From JAYWIG01 sp043789035 (GTDB taxonomy: Bacteria; Pseudomonadota; Gammaproteobacteria; Burkholderiales; Burkholderiaceae_E): a stretch of DNA of 52,662 bases. Location of the stretch: contig JAYWIG010000140.1 in assembly GCA_043789035.1 (NCBI GenBank), positions 1-52,662 on the forward strand, given 5' to 3'. Positions 8,378 through 16,046 of this stretch are shown here, in pieces. How positions within the stretch are numbered: position 1 is the first letter of the stretch; every line of letters begins with the position of its first letter. A model generated the notes under the pieces. It had not been told where the DNA came from. It made no database searches and worked only from the letters and a program-made list of their open reading frames with translations. Made by a program: the position numbers and the translations under genes.

Positions 8378-9874
8378 TTATTTTGTCGCTGCAGGCGCCT
8401 CATCCACAAACCAATGCTCACGCGCGGTCATGATCAACTCACGAGCTCTTGCGTCGTCAACGCCAGTCATTTCGATTAACTCATCAACCGCCAATTCAGC
8501 AAGTGAATCGAGATCTTTGACGCCACCATCGGAAAGCTTAGCCGCGAGGTTACGATCCATGCCCTTCATGTTAAGCAGATCCTCGGCCGTGCCTTCGATC
8601 TTTTCTTCATTGGCAATCGCTTCGGTAAGAAGTGAATTTTTAGCACGCTCACGCAACTCATTGACGGTGTCTTCATCAAAGGATTCGATTTCAAGCATTT
8701 CGTTCAAAGGAACATAGGCAACTTCTTCAAGAGAAGTAAAACCCTCTTGAATCAGGATATCTGCAACTTCCTCATCAACATCCAACTTTTCCATGAAGAT
8801 TTTCAAAATACCGTCATGCTCGACTGAAGTTTTCTTGGCAGACTCTTCTGCGGTCATGATATTAATCGTCCAAGTGGTCAACTCAGAGGCCAAACGCACG
8901 TTACGGCCACCGGTACCAATCGCCAACGCTAAGTTATCTTCATCAACAACCACGTCCATGCTGTGAGAATCTTCGTCGACAACAATCGAAGTAACGTTAG
9001 CTGGAGCCAAAGCACCAATTACAAACTGGGCGGGATCTTCCGACCAAAGCACGATGTCAACACGCTCCCCAGCCAATTCGCCAGTTACTGCTTGAACGCG
9101 AGTACCGCGAACACCAACGCAGGTACCGATCGGATCGACGCGCCTATCGTTCGAATGCACCGCAATCTTGGCGCGAACACCCGCATCACGAGCCGCTGCT
9201 TTGATTTCAAGCAAGCCTTGCTCGATTTCTGGCACTTCGTTTTTAAATAAATACATGATCAGTTCAGGCGCTGTGCGCGACATCATCAGCTGCGGGCCAC
9301 GACCTTCGCGATTCACTTTAGCGATAAACCCTTTCACGCGATCACCAACGCGAAGGTTCTCTTTCGGAATCATCTGATCTCTAGGCAAGCGTGCTTCAAC
9401 CTTGCCAGCTTCAACAATCGCACCTTCACGATCAATACGCTTAATGGAACCCGACAAAACTGGCTCATTACGCGCTAGAAAATCATTAATGATTTGCTCT
9501 CGTTCAGCATCGCGAATTTTCGTCAAAATCACTTGCTTAGCCGCTTGCGCACCAATACGACCTAAATCGATTGACTCTAGCTCTTCTTCAATATGATCGC
9601 CGACATTAATGTCAGCAATTTGTTTGCGAGCTTCGGTTTGAATGATTTGTAAATCATGGTCTTCTAACTCATAGTCAGGTACCACCAACCAGCGACGGAA
9701 AGATTCATAATCGCCGCTAATGCGATCAATTGAAACCCGAACATCAACTTCGTCTTTGTATTGTTTTTTCGTGGCCGATGCCAAAGCACTCTCTAGTGCT
9801 GAAAATACGATTTCACGCGGCACGTTTTTTTCACGGGCCAGGGCATCAACTAACAGTAATACTTCGCGACTCAT
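8378..9874 (-). CDS. nusA: Transcription termination/antitermination factor NusA
   Basis: The 498-residue RNA polymerase-associated factor takes part in pausing, intrinsic termination and rRNA antitermination. The N-terminal domain begins MSREVLLLVDALAREKNV. An S1 domain follows (about 130-200, with GSIKRIDREGAIVEAG), then KH1 and KH2 (about 225-350, with CVGVRGTRVQAV and AIGTGGRNVRLA), and two acidic repeats at the C-terminus as in enteric NusA (about 360-490). It lies 11 bp downstream of rimP. In E. coli this operon is controlled by NusA through termination in its leader, which is relevant to the hairpin found upstream of rimP here. Confidence 0.98.
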   Translation of the reverse strand: MSREVLLLVDALAREKNVPREIVFSALESALASATKKQYKDEVDVRVSIDRISGDYESFRRWLVVPDYELEDHDLQIIQTEARKQIADINVGDHIEEELESIDLGRIGAQAAKQVILTKIRDAEREQIINDFLARNEPVLSGSIKRIDREGAIVEAGKVEARLPRDQMIPKENLRVGDRVKGFIAKVNREGRGPQLMMSRTAPELIMYLFKNEVPEIEQGLLEIKAAARDAGVRAKIAVHSNDRRVDPIGTCVGVRGTRVQAVTGELAGERVDIVLWSEDPAQFVIGALAPANVTSIVVDEDSHSMDVVVDEDNLALAIGTGGRNVRLASELTTWTINIMTAEESAKKTSVEHDGILKIFMEKLDVDEEVADILIQEGFTSLEEVAYVPLNEMLEIESFDEDTVNELRERAKNSLLTEAIANEEKIEGTAEDLLNMKGMDRNLAAKLSDGGVKDLDSLAELAVDELIEMTGVDDARARELIMTAREHWFVDEAPAATK

Positions 9875-9885
9875 TTTGCAGTTCC

Positions 9886-10503
9886 TTATTCCGCTGCTTG
9901 CTTAAAACTAATCTGCGGCACCAGGCGAACCCGATCCGCTTCTTCTAACGTAAACGTCAGCTTGAGCTGCGGCGCAGGCTCGGCTGATTTTTTTGTATTT
10001 GTCTTCGCATTTGTGTTAAAAACGACCGCAGTTTTACCTTGCGCTTTTTCAAGCTTGGTTAACTTCTTCTGCGACGCGTCTTTCACTACGGCATCGTAAA
10101 CAATGCTGTACTTGTCATCTGCTTCGATACCTAAAATGCCTTCGAAATTCTTCCGATTCTCGAACGGCTTTTTCAACTTCAAACTCACCAGCTCGCCAGC
10201 AAAACGTTCGTAGTCTGCAGGGTTATTTAAAGGCCTATCCATGCCAGGCGAAGAAACTTCAAGCCTCGCGTAGTCAATTTCCTCGACGGTTAGAACATGA
10301 TTCAACTGACGGGTCGCTTTTTCGCAGTCCTCGACTTTGATGAACTCGCTGTCGAAATCTGATTTGCTACCTTTGCGGGTTTTCCAATCGGCAAAGTCAA
10401 TAAAAATGCGCAACAAACCTCTGCCGCCAAACTCAAGCTCAACGAGTTCGTAGCCCAACCCCTTGAGGGTTGTTTCAACAATGGTTTGTAATGCGACAGC
10501 CAA
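9886..10503 (-). CDS. rimP: Ribosome maturation factor RimP
   Basis: The protein is needed for 30S maturation and the gene sits at the head of the nusA-infB operon. The start is a TTG at 10503, supported by AGGA seven bases upstream; the nearby ATG is followed at once by a stop. Family stretches are LGYELVELEFGG, the segment FIKVEDCEKATRQL, and LEVSSPGMDRPL. At 205 residues it is longer than the usual 150-160. The extra length is a Lys/Thr/Ala-rich insertion at about residues 150-180, before the conserved C-terminal RVRLVPQISF stretch. The identity is secure from the core motifs and the gene order. Confidence 0.93.
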   Translation of the reverse strand: MAVALQTIVETTLKGLGYELVELEFGGRGLLRIFIDFADWKTRKGSKSDFDSEFIKVEDCEKATRQLNHVLTVEEIDYARLEVSSPGMDRPLNNPADYERFAGELVSLKLKKPFENRKNFEGILGIEADDKYSIVYDAVVKDASQKKLTKLEKAQGKTAVVFNTNAKTNTKKSAEPAPQLKLTFTLEEADRVRLVPQISFKQAAE

Positions 10504-10547
10504 ATTTACATCCTAAGAAATTTCAGTCGAAATCGAAAAAAACAAAA

Positions 10548-10575
10548 AAAAATGGGTTTCAACGAACCCATTTTT
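10548..10575 (-). terminator. Intrinsic terminator in the rimP leader (attenuator candidate)
   Basis: On the minus strand a perfect 11-bp stem (AAAAATGGGTT at 10575-10565, AACCCATTTTT at 10558-10548) with a 6-base loop is followed by four more T, one G and a second T run. This is a strong Rho-independent terminator. It lies 84 bp past the rluB stop and only 44 bp before the rimP start. It can end rluB transcripts and, because the promoter-like site at 10651-10680 lies upstream of it, could also attenuate the rimP operon. Confidence 0.85.
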
Positions 10576-10650
10576 ATTTCAGAAGTAAAACACATCAAAT
10601 ATAAAGCACTGCTCAACATTTAATCGTTGTTTTGCTTCCGACAACTTTCG

Positions 10651-10680
10651 ATTATATCCTAGTCGGCGCTGGTTTGCCCA
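10651..10680 (-). promoter_or_regulatory. Candidate sigma70 promoter for the rimP-nusA-infB operon
   Basis: The minus strand carries a perfect TATAAT at 10656-10651, just beyond the rluB stop codon. A TGGGCA hexamer (four of six matches to TTGACA) lies 18 bp upstream at 10680-10675. Transcription would start near 10644 and give a leader of about 140 nt that contains the terminator at 10548-10575. The -10 is strong and the -35 is only fair. Confidence 0.5.
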
Positions 10681-12782
10681 GACCCCCCTTGACCACCACC
10701 TTTATTTGGCCTACGTCTACGGCGGCGAGGCCCACCGGCCGGAGCGCCTCCTGCTGGGTTGCCACTGCCAGCGGCCTGATTCATACCGGCATCTTGCGGC
10801 CCCTGACCTCCTTGCATGTTGGGAGGTCTCGGCCCCCTGCCATCCCCAGCCGGGCCCACAACGCCTCCTGACCCGCCGCCAGTACCACCACCACTTGGGC
10901 GTCTAGGCCGGTTGTTTGTCCTGCCTCCCGGAGGCCCGCCTCCCCTAGGTCTATCACCTCTTGGCTCGCTAGGCGCGGCAAAACCAGATGCGGGTTGTCC
11001 GGCACCAAAACCTTGACCACCACGCCGCCTGCCGCCACCGGAATTGCTGCTGCCATTACCGCTTCCATTACCGCCGCCCGCACCGCTACTGCGCTGCCCT
11101 GTAAATCCGACACCTCGGCCCGGTCCTCGGTTACCACCATCGCGTTTGCGCAACGATCGTGTAATACCCTCTAAATGAGCATCATTGCTTTTTGGTTGCC
11201 ATTCATCATCGTCGACACGAGGGTCTTTGGATGCAAGTGCCTTGTCATATGCCTCGGCCAAAAAGGCTGGCTGCAACTCATCTTCAGGGACATCGAATTC
11301 GCCATCTTCGTCCCGTGGGCGGCCATAACCTGTGTCGCCATCTTCGTCTTCGGCTTCATCGCCATCATGCGCGTTATGCACTTTCATCAAGCGCATTAGC
11401 TCACTAACGTCTTCAGGAGAAATTTCGCCCCAGCGGCCACGTCCCAATGACCGTGGCAATGAAACAGGCCCAAAACGAACCCGAACTAGTCGGCTAACCG
11501 TAAGGCCAATTGATTCAATCATGCGCCGTACTTCACGATTTCGCCCCTCAGTTAGCGAAACTTTATACCAAGAATTCGCACCTTCGCCCCCGATGGCTTC
11601 GCACCGTGTAAAGTTGGCCAAACCATCTTCAAGCTCAATACCTTCTAGCAATTTTTGTTGCTGCTCGGGCTCAATTCGCCCAAGCACGCGCACGGCATAT
11701 TCGCGCTCCCAGCCATAACGCGGGTGCATCAATTTATTGGCCAAATCACCAGAGGTTGTAAAAACTAACAAGCCTTCGGTATTGAAATCCAAACGCCCCA
11801 CCGCAACCCAACGAGCGTTTTGCAAACGCGGCAAACGATCAAAAACTGTTGCTCTATGCTCCGGATCATCCCGGGTACAAATTTCGCCAGCGTTCTTGTG
11901 ATACAGCATCACTCTGGGCAACAACGCACCCTGACCCTTCGCAGGCAAACGCCTACGGATAGGCTTGCCGTTAACTTTAATTTGGTCTTTAGGGCCAATT
12001 CGCTGCCCAACGTGAGCGGGCTGACCATTGACTGATACTCGACCAGCCACAATCATTTCTTCCATGTCGCGGCGCGATCCTAAACCTGCTTCAGCCAGCA
12101 CTTTGTGCAGCTTAAATGCTTCGTCATCAGGATCGAGAATGTCTGCTGGCCCGCGGCCACCTCTTGGATTACGGCTCCCACCTTGCTGAAGGTGTTTTGG
12201 TCGACCAGTAATTAAACGAGCACCAATCGGCAACTTGGCGCCACGTTCTTCTTCATCACCGGACTCGGAGTCAGATTCTGGAACGTCCAGAAACACCGGT
12301 AGCGAAGCCAATTCATCGGGCTCAGTGGGAATTCCATCCGGGCGTGGACGAAACTCGCGACGCGGTCTTTGGTTATCTGACGCGCCCGGCTGACCATCCG
12401 ATCTCTCGCGCCCTCTGCGACGTCCACGATCTCGACGACCACCTTCTTGGTTTTGGCCACCCTCTACATTGGCGGACTCTAGGACATCAATGCCTGAAGA
12501 TTGTTCCGAAGCGACTACAGCCATGTCAGCTACTACTGGAGCCGGGGCCACCACTAAGTCCGCTGCAAGAGGTTTCGCAACTCTAGGTTTGCGCTCTCGC
12601 TTGGGCGCTGCCTCGGCTATGACTGGTGCTGGAGCACCAACAGTTTCAACTTGCATTAACGGTTCGGCCATCGCCGCATCGGCCGCTGCCTTTGAAGTTC
12701 GTCTTCGTCTAGGCTTTACCGCCTCTGGCGCTCCCTCGATCGAGGCAATAGGTACATTAGCGGGCTTATTTTCGTCGCTCAT
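10659..12782 (-). CDS. rluB: 23S rRNA pseudouridine synthase RluB with long disordered tails
   Basis: The protein resembles RluB (pseudouridine at 23S position 2605 in E. coli). An S4 RNA-binding domain spans about residues 222-280 (FKLHKVLAEAGLGSRRD). The catalytic domain follows with GRLDFNTEGLL, whose catalytic aspartate is Asp332, and EGRNREVRRM near 412-421. The 707 residues far exceed the roughly 290 of E. coli RluB. The first 220 residues are Ala/Arg-rich, and residues about 470-707 are first acidic and then Gly/Arg/Pro/Asn-rich, ending in a basic cluster. Long tails occur in Burkholderiales homologues. The start ATG overlaps the scpB stop (ATGA). Confidence 0.93.
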   Translation of the reverse strand: MSDENKPANVPIASIEGAPEAVKPRRRRTSKAAADAAMAEPLMQVETVGAPAPVIAEAAPKRERKPRVAKPLAADLVVAPAPVVADMAVVASEQSSGIDVLESANVEGGQNQEGGRRDRGRRRGRERSDGQPGASDNQRPRREFRPRPDGIPTEPDELASLPVFLDVPESDSESGDEEERGAKLPIGARLITGRPKHLQQGGSRNPRGGRGPADILDPDDEAFKLHKVLAEAGLGSRRDMEEMIVAGRVSVNGQPAHVGQRIGPKDQIKVNGKPIRRRLPAKGQGALLPRVMLYHKNAGEICTRDDPEHRATVFDRLPRLQNARWVAVGRLDFNTEGLLVFTTSGDLANKLMHPRYGWEREYAVRVLGRIEPEQQQKLLEGIELEDGLANFTRCEAIGGEGANSWYKVSLTEGRNREVRRMIESIGLTVSRLVRVRFGPVSLPRSLGRGRWGEISPEDVSELMRLMKVHNAHDGDEAEDEDGDTGYGRPRDEDGEFDVPEDELQPAFLAEAYDKALASKDPRVDDDEWQPKSNDAHLEGITRSLRKRDGGNRGPGRGVGFTGQRSSGAGGGNGSGNGSSNSGGGRRRGGQGFGAGQPASGFAAPSEPRGDRPRGGGPPGGRTNNRPRRPSGGGTGGGSGGVVGPAGDGRGPRPPNMQGGQGPQDAGMNQAAGSGNPAGGAPAGGPRRRRRRPNKGGGQGGSGQTSAD

Positions 12783-13444
12783 TGAGCAAATCCTTCAGGA
12801 GTTCCTGGGTGTAGTTCGTTCAAAATTTGTTGCTCCGGTAGTTCTAGTGCTTCCAGCAACTCTTGGACTGGCTCAGCAGTTTCCAATTGAGGTACTTGCG
12901 GCGTTAACTGTTCAAGTAGTTCTGCGGCAGCGGCGTTGTGCTCAATCGCGGGCAACCCCTGCAAGCTACTTAAGCCTAAATCATCTAAAAACTGTCGAGT
13001 AGTTCCAAACAAAGATGGCCTACCAATTACGTCTTTTTGGCCGATCACCTCGATCCAACCACGGTCTTCTAAGGCCTTAACAACATGTGAGGACACCGTC
13101 ACTCCGCGAATCTCTTCAATGTCGCCACGTGTCACTGGCTGCCTGTAGGCAATGATGGCTAAGGTCTCCATCGTCGCCCGCGAATAGCGTTGCGGCTTGT
13201 CCGGGTGCAACCTTTCCAAGTATGGTGCCATCATCGGTGCTGTTTGAAAGCGCCAGCCGGTCGCCAACGCAACCAGGTGTACGCCCCTATCAGCCCAGTC
13301 GGCCTGAAGCTGCTCCAAACACTCTTTAATCGTGTCGGCACCAACTTCTTCGCCGAAAAGGCGCTTCAAATCATTCACGCTAGCCGTTTGCTGGTTTGAA
13401 AGCAAAGTGGCTTCAATTACGTTTTTAACGTGCGCGGTATCCAT
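12779..13444 (-). CDS. scpB: Segregation and condensation protein ScpB
   Basis: The 221-residue protein is the winged-helix partner of ScpA and SMC in chromosome condensation. Typical stretches are LAIIAYRQPVTRGDIEEIRGV and ALEDRGWIEVIGQKDVIGRP, followed by YGTT-like FGTTRQFLDDLGL. The C-terminal 50 residues are rich in Glu, Leu and Pro and probably flexible. It overlaps rluB by 4 bp, an order common in Burkholderiales. No scpA is present in this window, so the partner must be encoded elsewhere. The upstream 276 bp should hold its promoter, but I found no convincing -35/-10 pair there. Confidence 0.94.
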   Translation of the reverse strand: MDTAHVKNVIEATLLSNQQTASVNDLKRLFGEEVGADTIKECLEQLQADWADRGVHLVALATGWRFQTAPMMAPYLERLHPDKPQRYSRATMETLAIIAYRQPVTRGDIEEIRGVTVSSHVVKALEDRGWIEVIGQKDVIGRPSLFGTTRQFLDDLGLSSLQGLPAIEHNAAAAELLEQLTPQVPQLETAEPVQELLEALELPEQQILNELHPGTPEGFAQ

Positions 13445-13576
13445 GCGCTTGTTCCCAGGTTAGTCCTAGATCGCTCTATGTATCGGTGGCGATCAAAATA
13501 ATCGTCTATTGTCTTTGGGGTTGCCTACCTACCGCTTTCGAGCCTACGGACACAAACCATCGAGATTTTGTCGCTC

Positions 13577-13684
13577 TTATCTGCAGCATTTCGGACTTTG
13601 ACACCTTTTAGGCACACCCGGCATCAACGAAGCCTCGTAAATTTTGTCGTTCACAAGCGCCAAGGTGCTCTCGGGCGTCGCCAT
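13577..13684 (-). CDS. Possible 35-residue cysteine-containing small protein
   Basis: In the 276-bp gap between gloB and scpB, a minus-strand ATG at 13684 opens a 35-codon frame, with GGGG about 6 bases before the ATG as a possible ribosome site. The predicted peptide is soluble and ends CQSPKCCR with three cysteines in the last eight residues. I do not recognise it. It could equally be chance in the scpB leader. Nothing else coding is visible in this gap. Confidence 0.25.
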   Translation of the reverse strand: MATPESTLALVNDKIYEASLMPGVPKRCQSPKCCR

Positions 13685-13720
13685 ATTACCCCAAACAGAG
13701 AATTAAGCGAACGAAGTTAA

Positions 13721-14497
13721 TCAGCGAAACACATCTTTTCGTTGCCGCAATGCCGCAAAGTCTTGCCTTTTTACTCTTAAGAAAGGGTTGCTGAGCTTAT
13801 CTAGCCCTATCGTAAAGGGCACTGTAGCGATACCTTCGGCCCTCGCACTAGCAACATCTGCCGCTCTTTGCACCACATGGGTATTGCTAGGCTCCTCCGC
13901 CAAAGCAAACTTGCAATTCGACGCGGTGTACTCGTGAGCGCAATACATCAAGGTTTCGTCAGGCAAGCTGGCGAGCTTTGCTAAGGAGGCCCACATTTGG
14001 TCAGCAGTGCCTTCGAATAAACGCCCACAACCCATCGCAAACAAGGTGTCGCCACAAAAAGCAACTTTGTTGTCTTCAAACCAGTAGGAGATATGCCCTA
14101 AGGTATGGCCAGGCACATGAAGTACTTTTGCGTTGAAACCTAAGACAGGCAAATTCTCTAAATCGTGTAGTTGCTGATATTCAAAATGAATCTTAGGCGC
14201 ATCGCCTTCTGGGCCAAAAACTGAAAGCGAATATCCTTGCAGTTTTGCCCAATCGCGCAGTTTGGCTACACCGCCAACATGATCGCCATGATGGTGCGTT
14301 AACAACACAATCGCTAATTCGCGATCATTGGCCAGCAACCAATCAATCACAGGCTGCGCGTCACCAGGATCAACAACGGCTACTTGCTTAGGAGATTGCA
14401 GGTTTTCTATCACCCAAAAGTAGTTGTCATCGAAAGCCGGCAATCTATGCACATTCATGTTGGGGGTATTTTGTTCGGAATCGTTTTGAGAGTGCAT
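13721..14497 (-). CDS. gloB: Hydroxyacylglutathione hydrolase (glyoxalase II)
   Basis: The protein belongs to the metallo-beta-lactamase fold family that hydrolyses S-D-lactoylglutathione to D-lactate and glutathione, the second step of methylglyoxal detoxification in the cytosol. The THHHGDH metal motif is at residues 67-73. Further metal ligands lie in HVPGHTLGH, FCGDTLFAMGCGRLFEG and the late YCAHEYT stretch. The C-terminal NPFLR fits the family. It has 258 residues from the ATG at 14497. An in-frame ATG at 14458 (MNVHRLPAFDDNY) agrees better with the usual family N-terminus and may be the true start; neither has a clear ribosome site. Confidence 0.95.
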   Translation of the reverse strand: MHSQNDSEQNTPNMNVHRLPAFDDNYFWVIENLQSPKQVAVVDPGDAQPVIDWLLANDRELAIVLLTHHHGDHVGGVAKLRDWAKLQGYSLSVFGPEGDAPKIHFEYQQLHDLENLPVLGFNAKVLHVPGHTLGHISYWFEDNKVAFCGDTLFAMGCGRLFEGTADQMWASLAKLASLPDETLMYCAHEYTASNCKFALAEEPSNTHVVQRAADVASARAEGIATVPFTIGLDKLSNPFLRVKRQDFAALRQRKDVFR

Positions 14498-14579
14498 TTG
14501 AATTGTGACGAATTGTTTAATGTGGAAAAAACTTCCACCACATACTAGGAAAGTGTTGTTTTACCAGGTAGTGCTCAGC

Positions 14580-14663
14580 GGAATAAATTTCACCGTACTT
14601 CATAATCTTATTCGCTTATTGAGCTAACCGTCTTATTTAGCTTGAGCAACTCAAATTTATTCC
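14580..14663 (+). other. Inverted-repeat-enclosed leader upstream of rlpA
   Basis: GGAATAAATTT (14580-14590) and AAATTTATTCC (14653-14663) form a perfect 11-bp pair. They enclose 62 bases that hold a second short pair, AGCTAA with TTAGCT. If transcribed, the rlpA mRNA would fold into a long stem just before the ribosome site. An unrelated short hairpin (GTGGAA/TTCCAC, 14522-14538) lies nearer to gloB. Function is unknown. Confidence 0.4.
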
Positions 14664-14697
14664 GGCTCCAAAGAGCCATTCACGTTGAAAGAAGTTC

Positions 14698-15210
14698 ATG
14701 TCCCGTTCAGTAACTACACTCCTAAGTTCATTCGTTCGTGCTAGTTCATTGTTTACCGCAGCATTGGCAACCTCAGTTGCATTAGCTCAACCAGCAGCTG
14801 CGCCAGCTCCGGCAGCGGCTCCTGCAGCCCCGGCTGCCCCGGCGGCTGAAGCCAAAGCAGAAGCAAAACCAGCTGCTGCACCTTCGGGCGATGACGCGAT
14901 GACTGGCAAAGTTGCCTACTACGGCGCAAAGTTCAATGGCCGCAAAACTGCCAGTGGCGAACGTTTTAATGCCAATGCAATGACAATGGCTCACAAAACC
15001 CTTCCGTTTGGCACCATGGTGCGAGTAACCAATGTAAAAACCAAGAAATCAGTGATTGTGCGCGTCAATGACCGTGGCCCAAGCACACCTGATCGCATGG
15101 GCGACCTATCACGTGCAGCGGCAGTTAAAGTAGGCGCGATCAAAGCAGGTTATGCTGAAGTTACGCTTACCAAGGTTGGTAAAAGTGGTAAGGCGATGAA
15201 GCGCAAATAA
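14698..15210 (+). CDS. RlpA-like double-psi beta-barrel protein, secreted
   Basis: The 170-residue protein has a signal peptide (hydrophobic segment about 15-30, cleavage after ALA-Q around residue 31) and no lipobox cysteine. An Ala/Pro-rich linker (about 31-65) leads to a C-terminal RlpA-type double-psi beta-barrel (about 68-160, with GKVAYYG, RTASGE-like KTASGERFN, AHKTLPFGT and VRVNDRGP). RlpA proteins are periplasmic or outer-membrane lytic transglycosylases that act on denuded glycan strands at the septum. The SPOR domain of enteric RlpA is absent, so this is a short, soluble relative and septal targeting is not shown. A terminator follows at 15259. Confidence 0.82.
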   Translation: MSRSVTTLLSSFVRASSLFTAALATSVALAQPAAAPAPAAAPAAPAAPAAEAKAEAKPAAAPSGDDAMTGKVAYYGAKFNGRKTASGERFNANAMTMAHKTLPFGTMVRVTNVKTKKSVIVRVNDRGPSTPDRMGDLSRAAAVKVGAIKAGYAEVTLTKVGKSGKAMKRK

Positions 15211-15258
15211 ATTGCCAAGAAAGCTTCGGAGAGGTAAATTCTTTTTCGAATCTTCATC

Positions 15259-15281
15259 CGGCGCTTTTTAGCGCCGTTTTT
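15259..15281 (+). terminator. Intrinsic terminator after the RlpA-like gene
   Basis: CGGCGCT and AGCGCCG form a perfect 7-bp GC-rich stem with a TTTT loop, followed directly by TTTTT. This is a textbook Rho-independent terminator 49 bp past the stop codon. Confidence 0.9.
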
Positions 15282-15304
15282 ATGAAATTGAAATCTGAAA
15301 AACC

Positions 15305-15351
15305 AAAAGCCTTCTAGCTCACCAATGTTTTGGTCGGACTAGAAGGCTTTT
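15305..15351 (-). terminator. Terminator of the tRNA-fMet gene
   Basis: A perfect 13-bp inverted repeat (15305-15317 with 15339-15351) has a 21-base loop. On the minus strand it begins 3 bp after the tRNA CCA end and is followed by GGTTTTT, so it fits an intrinsic terminator for the tRNA. The T run is shorter than ideal. Confidence 0.75.
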
Positions 15352-15354
15352 ATG

Positions 15355-15431
<77 letters not shown>

Positions 15432-15486
15432 TCAGTCAAGAATTCGATAATAGCATAGATCGGCCCTTCGCGCTAAACTCTTGTTT

Positions 15487-16041
15487 ATGAAATTCTGCTC
15501 AAACTGCGCGCATCCAGTCGAATTGCGCATACCGCCTGACGATAATCGTGAACGCTATTGCTGCAGCCAATGCGGCGCTATTCACTATCAAAACCCACGT
15601 AATGTTGTCGGGACTATTCCAACCTTTAACGGTAAGATTTTGCTATGTAAACGTGCCATTGAACCACGGCTCGGTTACTGGACACTGCCAGCAGGTTTCA
15701 TGGAAAACGATGAGACTTGCGATGAAGGTGCGGCAAGGGAAACTCTAGAAGAAGCCGGTGCAAAGATTATCGAATCAGATTTGCTCAAACTCTTCTCTGT
15801 AGTTGATGTGCCTTCTGTCCATCAGGTGCATTTATTTTTCTTAAGCCCGCTGTCGTCCGATGTACTCGACCCGGGCCCAGAAACACTAGAAGCACAGTTT
15901 TTTGATGAAGCCGACATTCCGTGGAAAGACATCGCCTTCAAAACTGTGAGCACAACCCTCGAGTGGTTTTTCGAGGCTCGAAAATCGAACGATTACACGG
16001 TGCGACATGGTGCCGTTCGCTGGAAGATGCCAAAAACATAA
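15487..16041 (+). CDS. Nudix hydrolase with N-terminal zinc ribbon
   Basis: The protein hydrolyses a nucleoside diphosphate linked to another group. The N-terminus has a Cys4 zinc ribbon (CSNC at residues 4-7 and CSQC at about 26-29). The Nudix box is complete: G70-x5-E-x7-REtlEEaGa, ending near residue 92. A zinc ribbon plus Nudix recalls NudC and ADP-ribose/NADH pyrophosphatases, but the NudC SQPWPFPxS motif is missing, so the substrate is open. I chose ATG 15487 over the upstream in-frame TTG (15481) because the ribbon starts immediately after it. The stop is 5 bp before aat, so the three downstream genes may be co-transcribed with it. Confidence 0.88.
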   Translation: MKFCSNCAHPVELRIPPDDNRERYCCSQCGAIHYQNPRNVVGTIPTFNGKILLCKRAIEPRLGYWTLPAGFMENDETCDEGAARETLEEAGAKIIESDLLKLFSVVDVPSVHQVHLFFLSPLSSDVLDPGPETLEAQFFDEADIPWKDIAFKTVSTTLEWFFEARKSNDYTVRHGAVRWKMPKT

Positions 16042-16046
16042 CGCCT

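Noticed and set aside
10680..11140. GC-rich repetitive stretch at the rluB 3' end
   Set aside because: It encodes the Gly/Arg-rich tail in frame. There are no evenly spaced repeats and no sign of a mobile element.
12469..13002. 177-codon plus-strand ORF over the rluB/scpB junction
   Set aside because: It is antisense to two well-identified genes and its low-complexity Ala/Thr content mirrors the rluB N-tail.
15921..16046. Upstream extension of aat to 15921
   Set aside because: It overlaps the Nudix gene by 121 bp and adds non-family residues. The ATG at 16047 gives the normal N-terminus.
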